This document shows, piece after piece, positions 45,229 to 56,037 of a stretch of 64,000 nt of DNA (positions are counted from its first letter, which is position 1; each line of letters starts with the position of its first letter). Both the position numbers and the translations under genes were made by a program. This DNA is from Corticium candelabrum. Taxonomy: Eukaryota; Porifera; Homoscleromorpha; Homosclerophorida; Plakinidae. The DNA lies in NCBI RefSeq assembly GCF_963422355.1, contig NC_085103.1, positions 1,018,231 to 1,082,230 of the forward strand, read 5' to 3'. Under the pieces are notes generated by a model. It was not told the origin of the DNA. It searched no databases and was given only the letters and a program-made list of their open reading frames with translations.

Positions 45229-46414
45229 GCCTTGTACCGAACTCTCTCTCACTTTCGTGCCAGGTTGCCGTATAAGACGACATCGTCGGAGACGGTCTGG
45301 GATCATTCCGCTTACTATTTATGTCATTAGATGATCAACTTAGCTCGTATTTCACGAAGCCTCCGGCTACTAATACGATTAGTCTAATAGTTATTCTCAT
45401 GTGTCACACGAAATGTCTTGCACCCGACTTCACCTTCCATTCGTACTCTACTTGTTTCCTTTCAGTGTTGGCATCCTGTCCCTACGCAAGCTCTACGTAT
45501 TTAACAAACTCTCTGGGAAAGAGGACTTCCTCTCCAAGAGCCTCTAGAGCGGACGTCAACACTCCAAGTCTTCGTGTCTGACGGCACGCGCTGCCAGGCT
45601 CCAAATGTTCCCGAATTTTACACGAGCTTCCCGATTCGAATTGTTCTCGTAGCCTAGCATAGTAATAGAGCGGTACTTAGTACATCCCACTGTCTCCTCC
45701 CCTTAGGTGTAAACTTTGAAAATCATCAATATCTCCGCCTTTTTGGACTTTCGAGATGATCTCGGTATCGTTAGAAATCGCTAGGTCTGGCATTTATTTT
45801 TATCAAATTATGAAAGAAAACAGAAAAATAATACTTGTGCATATCAAAGCTAAACGGGTGGAGCAATTGTTATTATCCAATTATCTTGTAATACCAACGG
45901 ATCTGCAACAAGAACCTTTTATGATAATTGGTAAAACATGGTCCAGCTCTTAGTGCTCTATAGTGAGCATAACTGGTGTGACCTCTACTTCATTACTCAC
46001 TTTCGAGTTCACTCTTACAGGGAATAGAAACTCCAAGCTATCTAGACTGCTGATCGAATCACATGGGACCTCACAGCTTCAGATAACGTGAATCGAACTC
46101 AGGATCGAGCTTTTTCTGTGAATGAATCTCTGTCCATGCAGCAAAATGAATCTCTTCCCATGCAGCTACAGCAACGAAATGTAAACAGTGAATGTATGCA
46201 ATCGAATATCAGAGCTAACATAACTTTGATGAAAGGATGGATTCATAATTAACTAAGAGCATGAAAGTGTTGACGTTGGTGACGTGAGTGATCCTTAGAT
46301 GATGTGGGGTAAACTTATGTGAAGAAAGTAGGCGAGATGATTCCAAACCCTCTGAGGCATTGTCGTGTTATACAGGAACCGGGCACGACGTCGCGAGAGG
46401 GTCTGGTACGAGGC
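45229..46414. mobile_element. Non-autonomous relative of the DUF6589/RecQ transposon
   Basis: 1,186 bp between TA dinucleotides (45227-45228, 46415-46416). Both ends match the 23.1-28.2 kb element, in reverse orientation: 45229-about 45410 matches its right end and subterminal sequence (AGATGATCAACTTAGCTCGTAT..), and about 46040-46414 matches its left 300 bp (including CGTGAATCGAACTCAGGA and GTTGACGTTGGTGACGTG). The middle is unrelated and has no transposase. Left end is more diverged than the right. Confidence 0.85.
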
Positions 46415-46416
46415 TA

Positions 46417-47311
46417 GCAACGCGTCACTATCAATAGAAATGCGTCACTCTGACGCAGACTCGTTTCTGAACGCGACTAGCTGTTGTGTTGACGCTAGCA
46501 TTTAACCCAAGGTGCCGAAATCTACACGTGAATCTACATGTGATGCTTATGTCTCCCTGTGGATGGGCAATCTAGAATGCTTGATGATGTGAAACAGTAT
46601 TTATCGATCCAATGCCAAACATCATTACAAAACATCAGCCGATACACAAATTACTAGAACTCACACTAGGCCGTGTTCGTAGTAGAGCTAAAAAACTGGG
46701 TTTGCACTAACTAGTTGTACGGTATCCGTAGGCGCCTCGCGTTCGTGAGTAACACGTCCAACGGATTATTCAGTCCACTGAAACGCCGAGTCCTAGCTAG
46801 AAAATTCGTATTTGTTGAAACCCTAGCTGTCATGGAAATAAACATACAAACTTCCTAGTAGTTTAGATTACGTACATAGGCCTGGTATAGGTAGTCGTCG
46901 TTTTGTGATCGTGATCAAGACAATTGAAATGTACAGTCTAGGTATGCTCTCAATTCCGTTGTAACGACATTGGTATGGTATTTACTGACATAGAAATTGA
47001 TATCGGCAAACATTGACTATCAACAGTGTTAGATGCAAACAGTCTAGTAAAGGATTAATCATACTGATGTGTGAATAGTTGACTGTAGGTGGCATTCAAC
47101 TCCTGAAGGTGCTTCTTGGTTGTCACGTACACACTGTCCCTAGCTACAATACATAATGATGATGCGACGAAACTTCATGGAGCATTTTCTTCGTGGTTTC
47201 GTCACTTGCACGAATCGTTCTTAGATTCTTCTGTAGTCGGACACGGAAACGATTTTTAAGGTAGGTACTATCATGAAACGTGGTCGTGGGGAGGAGGAAT
47301 TTGACATTTGT

Positions 47312-47313
<2 letters not shown>
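46417..47313. other. Region without a recognisable gene
   Basis: Nothing recognised. Confidence 0.35.
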
Positions 47314-47410
<97 letters not shown>

Positions 47411-47417
47411 CATATAT
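47314..47417. repeat. (AC)n then (AT)n compound microsatellite
   Basis: About 78 bp of AC followed by about 25 bp of AT. Confidence 0.97.
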
Positions 47418-48360
47418 GTACCAAAAGCTCGATGGAGACCCATATAGGAACATGCATATTTCTGTTGTGCGACCCAGATTAGAACCCTCGCTACGCTCGG
47501 CAATTAATCATAACACACTGCTGTGCTATCATGCGCAAGTTAGGTGCACGTGTTCTCACATGTTGAGCTTGACCTCATCCAGTTGCCTCTAATTAGTCAT
47601 AATAGGCTGTTTGAACTAGGAGACTGCAGCTAGTTGTATCATGTACTCAAGCTACGCTATTCAATTCCCGCGCAAGAATTGAAACGTCTTCCGACCGCTT
47701 TCCGTCTTCGAGTGACTTCTCACGCATGTGGTCCATACACCTTGACAAGGCACTAGAAGACGAAAGCGGTCGGGAATCGTACAGCAGCAGTTGCCTACAT
47801 CTACGGATGCGACAACATCTTTCACTACAGAATTCCGCAAGTCGTGCTGCGGATTCGATTTGCACAAGAAAAACCTGCCAGACCAACACAAAGTAGAGCA
47901 ATCTTTTTTGATCCATTGCTGTGATACGCAATATGAATAAACTGAAAATGTTTTGACAAGCACTAACCCCAGCTAAACCCAACGCTAACGCTACATTTCC
48001 AAATGTCTAGCTAGGCTAACCCTGCTTTAACCTACATTGCTGTCGTAAATTGACCTGATTTATTGTAATTGGTTATACTAAACATTAGCAAACCCAGTTC
48101 TAGACCATAGTGTTAACACAGCCTTAGTCTGCATGTTGTACAACTTGTTCCGAACATATCCAACAGTAATTTACTGTAGCCTAAGTTAAACTTAATTATT
48201 GGACATCCGAACCACCTCTCTCTGATCTTTCTTGTAGCTACACACTGCGGCAGCAGCAAACTCACAAGACTAAACCATTATCTCTACTTTTAGTGCCACA
48301 TTCACGAAACGTCCGACATGCCCCAACACAAGCAAACTGGTTTCCTTGATAAGTGCTTAC
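47418..48360. other. Region without a recognisable gene
   Basis: Minus-strand frames at 47647-47982 overlap in two phases and show no recognised domain. Probably intron or downstream sequence of the CARD-like exon at 48361. Confidence 0.3.
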
Positions 48361-48670
48361 TTTCGATGCTGGTTTGACGATGTGGTCGAAGAGACTTCTC
48401 TATTTCCATTAACGTGTCATCTTTAGTCTCCAGCAGTACATCGCAACATTTGTCAAACGATCCTTCACCGTTCATACGTAACACCATCAGAATGTCTATG
48501 GCCAAGTCCGTTTCTGACTTAGTGGACTTGATGAAACTGTCCTCCTCGTCTCTTGTAATGAGGCCTTTACTACCAAGTCGCGCAGCAAGCCGATTCCGAC
48601 GTGGACACAGCATCTCAGCCACCTGCAACTGTTTGGGTCTCAAATGCGTATTCCATTTTGGGTCAGCCAT
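48361..48670 (-). CDS. CARD-like exon (copy E), intact
   Basis: Starts at the ATG 48668-48670 (Met-Ala-Asp-Pro-Lys-Trp-Asn) and ends at a strong donor, ATCGAAA|GTAAGC (48355-48360). The 103 residues show the CARD pattern: helices L-R-P-K-Q-L-Q-V-A-E-M-L, N-R-L-A-A-R-L-G-S-K-G-L-I-T-R-D-E-E, E-T-D-L-A-I-D-I-L-M-V-L and F-D-K-C-C-D-V-L-L-E, with L-M-E-I-E-K-S-L at the end. It is the only fully open copy among the related exons here and the best guide for the family. Downstream exons were not identified. Adaptor-type signalling role is an inference from the fold. Confidence 0.75.
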
Positions 48671-50045
48671 CTGACTAACAAGCAATAGGAAAGAATCCTC
48701 TACACCAAAACCAAAGCAACTGCCAAACAATACGCTCACGTAAGGTAGGAACGCTTGAGTACATGTACATGCGGTTGCTTCCTACGTTTGTACGGGACTT
48801 TAGCCCCGATCTTCCACTAAAGGCTAAGATTTTAGATTGCGTCTCCAGGCCAATTATAAGCTGTGGTGTAATTCTAACAATTACAGCTAATTTTACTCGT
48901 TGACCTTCCATGCCCAGTTATAATTCGTGGCATCGCCACGTAGGTTTGGATTTGACGATCAACTGCACGTGACTTGTGAAAGCAACGCCCTACAAGGCAT
49001 TGATCACGTGCGACGATTACACGTGTACATACCTAATTAATTAAAAGCAATCCTAGCTGTATGTCCTATAAATGCTCTCTAGCTCCTATTGCCTGCAGAA
49101 GTCAATGACATCACTTAATTAACCTGACAACCAACAACCAACAACCAAATTGTTGTAATTTGTAGCCAACACCAAACAAACTAATTCAATGATTTGTAGC
49201 TATAGCTAACGTGTACACGTACACCCTTCTTACATCTTCAGTGACAAGTTGAATCGACCCTCAATTATCTCTAAATGCTACACACTTGCTCTTGCTGTTT
49301 CTCATTGTTTTGTCAACGTCAGGCTGCAAGTTTCTCCCTACACAACACCACATCATCACAACTCAAAAAATAAAACTTAAAAAGTAAATAAATAATATGG
49401 TACTAGCAAGAATTAAAACAAAATTAAAATATTAATAATTAAATATGACAATGCTGCATTTCTTGCTATTGCTTAGGTGCACAAAATAAACTGAAGTGGC
49501 AAGAGAGTAGCCTGTTCTAGGTTACTGCAACCTCTGCAAGTAGTGTAGTCCTAACAACTATTTGCTCCTACATTTCTCTTAGAATAGATCGGTTTTTCGT
49601 TGTCAAACAAATTGTAATTGACAGTTGTATGTTCAAACACAAACTAACATACACAAACAATCCTTAGCTATTACTCACAATGCCAAATTTCATGCATTTG
49701 GAGGTTGCTGCGAGACAAATTTGCTAAGAGGTGTGCTGAATTTTACAGAAGACCTGAACGGCCATGCACTTGCTGAAACTCTAAAGACACTGGGAAGTTT
49801 CTTAACCAGTCAACACGCTATGATTCATCTAGATTTAAATGTATTCACAGTCTTATTCTTTGCTATGGTCATTCTAACACGTATAAACCAAACATACAGT
49901 TGTTCACATCTAAAATTCATTCAGTGTTGTATCACTGTTCAATGCTCTCCTCAATATTCCCCTACTCCAGCTATATCACAAGCAGACAACTACTGACCAA
50001 CTATAGCTTGTATTTTCTGATCTGTTCAATCTGAGGAAACTTTAC
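48671..50045. other. Mostly unrecognised
   Basis: A plus-strand frame (49625-49996) contains a stretch (G-H-A-L-A-E-T-L-K-T-L..H-L-D-L-N) that resembles one leucine-rich repeat, too little to call. Otherwise AT-rich intergenic DNA. Confidence 0.3.
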
Positions 50046-50653
50046 CTAATTTTCCTTTCAATATGTACAGAGGTTGGTAACATTCAGTCATTACTGAACG
50101 CGAAACTCCAAAGTATATACCAATTTTATGCCAACGCTCTGAACCATTTTCGGCTACTTTCTCTAAGATGAGTCGAGTGACTATACTAAAAGAGTCAGCA
50201 TCAAGTGACATGACATCACTCAAATGACGTTTTGGTACAGATGAAATGTCAGCAATGTTGACTTGACGATTTGGTTGGATGGTCTTCTCTACTTCATGTG
50301 AAGTATCATCTCCAACTTCAAGAAGTACATCACAAACTTTGTCATATGATCCGGAACCGTGATTAGGAAGCACAAGTCCGTTTCTGACTAGTTGAATTCA
50401 GGAACGTCTCCTCGTCTCCATTAACAAGGGCCTTACTGTGAAGACGCGAAGCCAGCCGATTACTACGTGGACGCAACATCTCAGCTAGCCTTGCGTAGCC
50501 AAACTCCTCCCCCAATTTTTGATACCTACCCGCAGTTAGATATAAAAGAGAGGAGGGGTTTGCCTACGCAAGACTACATGTGTACATCTCAGCCACCGCA
50601 ACCGATTGGAACCTCAACTGATGCTCCCATTTAGGATCTATACCACAAGCCAT
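50046..50653 (-). pseudogene. CARD-like plus death-domain-start exon (copy F), broken by a MITE and a deletion
   Basis: ATG at 50651-50653; reads Met-Ala-Cys-Gly-Ile-Asp-Pro-Lys-Trp, V-A-E-M, then a 98-bp MITE (50486-50583). After it the frame continues L-R-P-R-S-N-R-L-A-S-R-L up to a deletion of about 20 bp (near 50375) that shifts the frame, then V-C-D-V-L-L-E-V-G-D-D. Unlike copy E there is no intron after the CARD: the exon runs on into R-W-H-K-I-G-I-Y-F-G-V-S, the beginning of a death domain, and ends at a GTAAAG donor (50040-50045). Confidence 0.7.
50486..50583. mobile_element. 98-bp MITE with 10-bp target duplication
   Basis: The direct repeat ACATCTCAGC lies at 50476-50485 and 50584-50593. 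Inside, TAGCCTTGCGTAGCCAAACT at the left pairs with the right end (..GGGTTTGCCTACGCAAGACTA), arms of about 27 bp. The last 12 bp (CATGTGT side) are outside the clear palindrome. The paralogous exons at 48.6 and 43.1 kb have the empty site. Confidence 0.85.
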
Positions 50654-51007
50654 CTAACTAGCAATTGATAGTAACGACTCCTCCAACATCAAGATCAGCG
50701 TGCAAACAGACGCAGCGCCAATAGCTGTCGACACACGGTTGATACACATCTACTTATACGGGACTTTAGCCTCGTCCAAGAGATACGTTATACGTGTACA
50801 GCATGGTACAGTTTAGAAACACCAATTTTATGGATTGTATAACAAACCGTTTGTATTCTACTTGCTCACACGATCAAATAATTCTAAATGCTGTGTATTT
50901 GTGTTAGGCTAGGGTAGTGATATCGATACACTGTTTATTGTGACATTTATTATATCTTAGCTTTTAGACTTATGTTAGCATTATTTACCTTGTAATAGTT
51001 CTATTTT

Positions 51008-51010
51008 ATA

Positions 51011-51077
<67 letters not shown>
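51008..51077. repeat. (AT)n microsatellite
   Basis: About 70 bp of AT, followed by a short GACA/GGCA cluster at 51080-51138. Confidence 0.97.
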
Positions 51078-51080
<3 letters not shown>

Positions 51081-51140
51081 ACAGACACATAGACAAACGA
51101 AAGGACAAAAACAAACAGACAGGCAGGCAGACAGGCACTA

Positions 51141-52030
51141 AGGACGTTATTGCATCTTACGGAACACTTCAGTGCTACTTTGATGTCTTGGCGTTTGTTA
51201 ACCGCGTGATTTTGTAGCGAAAGCGACCACTTACTTTTCGAACTTCTACTAGCACGTTTAGCGATGTATTCAATCAGGTAAGGCCTCATTAGGACCCGGC
51301 TCTTCTGTGTTTTTGCGTGTTTTACAGTGATGAACGACTTCTTTGTGTCCTCTGTGGTGACGCTTCCGCGTCATTTTTAGTCATGGTGTAACATTTAGAC
51401 CTTACAGACGTGAACTATGGCAAAAAACATGCGTGCGTAGTTCGATATCGATGATACGTGTTCTGTGTGGTACGCACTTATATTGGTTTATTTATATGCA
51501 GCCATGAACATGCTAGAAGCTGAATGCGTTATCTCAAGATGAAATCATGCATTCCCTTTTCCCTGTCACTATACTTACCACCAGACTTGTCTGAAGACTT
51601 CCTTTTCACGTCAGTTGTTACCTAAACGACTAGAAAAGACGCACTTTCTAGGAAGTATTCAGGACGTACCAATCAAACCGTTTGGTAAGTGTGTACCACA
51701 CAAAACACGTATCATCGATACCGTATTCTACGCACGCAAGTTTGTTGTTGCCACAGTTCACGTCTGTAAGGTCTAAATGTTACACCATGACTAAAAATGA
51801 CGCGGAAGCGTTACCACAGAAGACAGAAAGAAGTCGTTCATCACTGTAAAACACGCAAAAAAACCGAAGAGCCGGGTCCTAATGAAGCCTTACCTGATTG
51901 AATACATCGCTATACGTGCTTGTAAAAGTTCGAAAAGGAAACTGGTCGCTTTCGCTACAAACTCCCGCGGTTAACAACCGCCAAGACATCAAAGTAGCAC
52001 CCAAGTGTTCCGTAAGCCGCGATGACGTCG
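51141..52030. repeat. Large imperfect palindrome (foldback), arms about 350 bp
   Basis: Left arm about 51141-51488 and right arm about 51676-52030 are reverse complements at an estimated 80-85%. Matching landmarks: TTCAATCAGGTAAGGCCTCATTAGGACCCGG with CCGGGTCCTAATGAAGCC.., GTAACATTTAGACCTTACAG with CTGTAAGGTCTAAATGTTAC, and GATACGTGTT with AACACGTATC. The loop is about 190 bp. No protein seen. Confidence 0.9.
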
Positions 52031-52590
52031 TTAGCGCCACGCCCGTCTAAAGTAACAGCTAATGAACAACAAGTGTCACAACTACAATATTACAATTACA
52101 CAAATAACAAGTAGCATTAAAAATTTCCCGACAGACAGACAGACAGACAGACGGACAATTTATTCTCATACAGATTCTACTTGTACATATGTTAAGATTT
52201 CTAAAATCCAAATCAGTCCTTGCAAACAACAAAGTCATTAATTAGCTAATGAACTTGGCCTACAGAAGGACAGACAGATCAACAGACAGACGGGCAGACA
52301 GACAGACAAAAAACAAACCTTGGTCTTTCTATATACTTACATGTAATTGGCGATCGAAGCAAGCCTCTCTCTTGTCATGTCAATTGAGCTCGAGATATAT
52401 TTTATTTGTATATTTATATATTTATATATTTATATGCGTACGTCAGCACTTGTCATATGGATTTACGGCAAAACGGAAAGGCGGATCGACAAAACGACGA
52501 TGCCAGATGAATGCAATTTTGACTCCGTAACATATGCGCTAAATTTGAAGCAAGGGACCCTTTTCGAGGGGTCGACTTAATTGTAATTTT
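52031..52590. other. Region with GACA-type tetranucleotide clusters
   Basis: (GACA)n at 52134-52156 and 52262-52310. Otherwise no gene. Confidence 0.5.
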
Positions 52591-53011
52591 TTGGCGAGAA
52601 GAGTAAAACGACTCTCGATTTTTCTCCCTTACGCGACTAAACAGCAAAGGAGACTGATACGTGACAAACGGGATGAAAAGGAAAAGCTTAAAGAAAAGAA
52701 AAGTCTGTTTCTTGAGTTTCCGCCTGTTACTTTGACAGAAATTATTGTGACGCAACCATTATCACGTGACTACGTGACCATTGTTACGCGACTATCTTAG
52801 TAAACGAGTGAGACAATTGAAGCGTGAACGAAAAATTGAATACGATTTTATAATATTTTGCGTTCAATTATCCGATTCAGGCATGCAAATAATCCATGCA
52901 AACGACATGTACTCTACTGAACAAGTGCACTCAACGCTAGTTTACGCTAGACTAACATAACACACAATCCGCAGTCACACCTAAAGCGCATGCTCGCTAT
53001 ACCACACAGTT
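52591..53011. other. Unrecognised; small open frame at its start
   Basis: 52591-52800 (plus) is a 69-codon highly basic frame (K-R-D-E-K-E-K-L-K-E-K-K) of unknown meaning. Confidence 0.25.
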
Positions 53012-53610
53012 ATGCAAGAGATGGCACAAAATGCAGATTTCTACGCAAGACAGTTTATAGACAGAGCCCAGCGAGGAGCAGTTAATGACAAACAAACGCT
53101 TAATTACCAAACATTGCTGTCGGAGACACTGTGTGATGTGCCCAGCCGAGTATACCTCAATAATTGTAAATTCCACTCTGTTCATGATGCGCATGCGACT
53201 GGTATTCAAGAGCAGCTTTCTCTAGGCACCAAATCCCACACTTGGTCTAGTATGTTAGAGCTGGCTGGGCTGGCTACTGTGCTGGGGCACCGTATACGGT
53301 CGTACATACTACTGAGTTTGCCTTTGCTAATCGAGAATTTATGAACAGCACTTATGTTCCTCAAAATGATCAAACAGAAGGAAAAGGTAAGCTACAGGAA
53401 CGCAGTTTTGCTATCATCAATGAAAAAGGCATCGCATGGCAGCATGCAGTATGCTAAACACTTTGGTCCGATGGTCTGCACTACAATGAGTGTCAGAAAA
53501 AGCCAGAGATCGAGGGCATCACCATCGTCGTCTACAGCAAAAATGATAAATAAGCAACGATTGATTTCTTTTTTGATGAAAAAAATCGCTGAAAGAATCC
53601 ATTCAAACTA
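53012..53610 (+). pseudogene. Vertnin-/OTU-like transposon-associated protein fragment
   Basis: 53012-53345 encodes F-Y-A-R-Q-F-I-D-R-A, Y-Q-T-L-L-S-E-T-L-C-D-V and K-S-H-T-W-S-S-M-L-E-L-A-G-L-A-T-V-L. I associate this layout with vertnin-like or OTU-like proteins found near transposons in invertebrates (the Trp-Ser-Ser..Leu segment). After a frame change, 53341-53560 continues. The frame is interrupted by stops, and it lies directly upstream of the hAT transposase on the same strand, so it could be its first gene or an unrelated neighbour. Identification is weak. Confidence 0.3.
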
Positions 53611-53621
53611 ATAGCATACCT

Positions 53622-54311
53622 TTGTCAAGTGCGCCTTGTCCAGTATCTGAATCCCCAGTATCTGAATCCCAAGCATCCAAATTTAGTCAGTCTTGTAATC
53701 AAATTTTGGCAAGGTCAAAATCGTCTCTACTAGTAGTGTCCTCATCAAGTAAAATCGATTCAGACAAGAAACCATCTCGAACGGTTACAGTAGCAACTGT
53801 AAAGAAGTAGGTGAAACAGAACAAGTCTTTAAGCATACGTATGTGGTTGAAATATGAGAATGAAGACAACGTAGTTACCTGTTTGAAGTGCTCACTCTAT
53901 GGAGAGTTTGAAGAAAAAATAAGAAGCTGTAAGAACTTCTCTCAGTCTTTTGTCACTGGATCTACAAATCTGCGGACGCCGGCATTTAAGGATCATACAA
54001 AAAGTGAAATTCATGACATGGCAATGAAACTACTAAAGAAAAAGCAGGGTGCAAAATTTTTTGAGTATGCTCCAAAGCTGAAAAGTATAGCGTTACTGCC
54101 AAAGATGGATGCTGGTACCAGGCACATAATGCGTGCAAAATTTGATATTGTGTACTTTCTTGCTAAGGAAAAACTAGTGTTTGCGAACTTCGAGTCATTG
54201 TGCAAGTTGGAAAAGAGGCATGGTGTTATGCTATGTGATATGTACATCAATGATCATGGATGTGCCATGTTTGTAAAGTTTATTGCTTATGAACTACGAC
54301 CACGTCACAAA
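53622..54311 (+). pseudogene. hAT transposase, N-terminal part (ZNF862/TTF-like)
   Basis: Open except for one in-frame TAG at 53808-53810. Ser-rich leader, then a zinc-finger module: W-L-K-Y-E-N-E-D-N-V-V-T-C-L-K-C..T-G-S-T-N-L-R-T-P-A-F-K-D-H..E-I-H, i.e. Cys-x2-Cys and His-x5-His, followed by the start of the catalytic domain (K-F-D-I-V-Y-F-L-A-K-E-K-L-V-F). Ends where the 54312-59245 element is inserted and resumes at about 59252. The family comprises hAT-derived genes such as ZNF862. Confidence 0.75.
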
Positions 54312-54892
54312 GGTCCGTGACCCTTCTAGCCATTTCAATTTTCAATTTTCAAATTTCAGTTTTCAATTTTTACTTTTTATTTTTCAATTTTTAATTTTTT
54401 GTTAACAGCTTTTAATTATTTTGCTGAAAAATTTAACCCGCCAAGCAAATTTTTATTTTTAATTTTTTGATTTTCATTTTTTATTTTCATTCTTTGTTGT
54501 TCTATTTTCAAGTTTCCATCTTTGATTACATTTGGTTGAGTTGAATGTTACAAGAATTAAACGCAGCAAGAATGAAAAATGAATGCAGCAAGAACGAAAA
54601 TTGAACGCAGCAAGAACGAAAATTGAACGCAGCAAGAACGAAAAATGAAACAGCCTTGTGCGAATTACGCAGCAGAGAGTCTGGTGGAACGGGTGCCCTA
54701 GTCATAACTCAACGCAGTAGGGAGTCGTTTTTCATTCCAACGCGTGCTGCTGACTGGAAGGGGCGGAGTGAATCTTCGACGACTTCCGCCCTATGACTAT
54801 CTCTTGCAATTTCCGCTCTAACGAGAAGGGAATCTCCTGCTTCCCCAAAAATAATCAATCTCAGGTACGATTAGCCATTGCTGATGAGCACA

Positions 54893-54900
<8 letters not shown>
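54312..54900 (+). repeat. Left long TIR
   Basis: 589 bp, inverted match to 58682-59245. Contains four 22-23 bp direct units at 54557-54650. Confidence 0.92.

Positions 54901-54968
<68 letters not shown>
54896..54968. repeat. (AT)n microsatellite
   Basis: About 73 bp of AT just inside the left TIR. Confidence 0.97.
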
Positions 54969-54972
<4 letters not shown>

Positions 54973-54983
54973 TACATACACTC

Positions 54984-56037
54984 ATGAAGGGATATTTGCA
55001 AGCACAGAAAGTCAGAGTCATTTGCAGACGTGTTCGAAAATGCTTTGAGGGTTGTCGCTCCCGCTTATCATAGGAGAAGGCAACACACTACATTCCGTCA
55101 AATGAATCCAATTCCATACTATGCAGAATACTGTGGCCATAAGATACACATAGATCAAAATGAGAAATTGGTTATGTACGGTGCAACTCATGTCCTTGCT
55201 GTTGATGGCTACAGTGGATATATTCTCGGATTGATTACCATGGCATTGGAAAACAATCTAATTATTTATGATATGTTGTTCCGACCTATACTGGTAAACT
55301 TTGGACTTTGGGATCAAGTTCGCGTGGATCATGGCACTGAATTCTATCTCTTGCTTTACGTTCATGAACACCTTCATCATCTACGTAGAAATCAAAGGAG
55401 AGCGAATCGCGTGCAGTCGCGGTCTAGAGAAGTATGCAGTCCAAATAGTAGCTGATAAGCCTGCTAACAAACTCGACTATCTAAATATTGTCTTGTGTGA
55501 CAGAATTACTCTGCTGAAAGAATCTGGGTAGAGATAAATCAGCGAGTAAACTATCCACTCAAAGAAGCTCTTAATGCCATAGTAGAATTTGGTCAACTTG
55601 ATATGGATGACGGTGTCGTGAAGTTTTCTTTTCCTGGATAACTATGAGACTATGTCAAGTGGGAATAGAACGTTGTTTGCATGCCTGGAACCATCATCCC
55701 ATTCCTCGTAAGTTAGTTAGTTGTGGTCTATCTAGATCAGACTTGTTCCATACATGCATTTTTCGTAGGAAGAGGTACTCCAGCAGAGTTAATTCGAGCG
55801 TCGCAAGCCATAAGGATACCTGACAATGCCATTCCAACTCTACGTGATGCCGTTCTCCCATACGAAGGGGAAGGCGGGGCTTTGAGCAGGGTTAGTCAAT
55901 TTGGCAGGGACCCAGCAGAAGGATATTCAGCTCGACAACTTGCGAGAAAGAATGCATTTATGCAGAGATACAGAGATTTCGGCAACATCCTTGCCGACGC
56001 AACACATGGTTTGTGGCAAGCTGTACTCAGATAACGC
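54984..56037 (+). pseudogene. Integrase-core (rve-like) DDE transposase, frameshifted
   Basis: ATG at 54984 opens an HTH-like start (Lys-Gly-Tyr-Leu-Gln, R-V-I-C-R-R-V); one base shift near 55045 leads into A-L-R-V-V-A-P-A-Y-H-R and N-P-I-P-Y-Y-A-E-Y-C-G-H-K-I-H-I-D-Q-N-E-K-L (first Asp), A-V-D-G-Y-S-G-Y-I-L, L-W-D-Q-V-R-V-D-H-G-T-E-F (second Asp). A 56-bp intron (55448-55503) is followed by A-E-R-I-W-V-E-I-N-Q-R-V-N-Y (Glu). A shift near 55634 leads to C-L-H-A-W-N-H-H-P-I-P, a second intron (about 55708-55768), G-R-G-T-P-A-E-L and the C-terminal domain. The catalytic D-D-E triad is thus visible, but at least two frameshifts disable it. Confidence 0.82.

Noticed and set aside
47647..47982. 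Two overlapping minus-strand frames as a gene
   Set aside because: No recognised domain and no splice signals consistent with the neighbouring CARD-like exon.
49625..49996. Leucine-rich-repeat / NLR-like exon
   Set aside because: One stretch (G-H-A-L-A-E-T-L-K..H-L-D-L-N) looks like a single LRR, but there is no second repeat, no splice context and it is on the opposite strand to the CARD-like exons.
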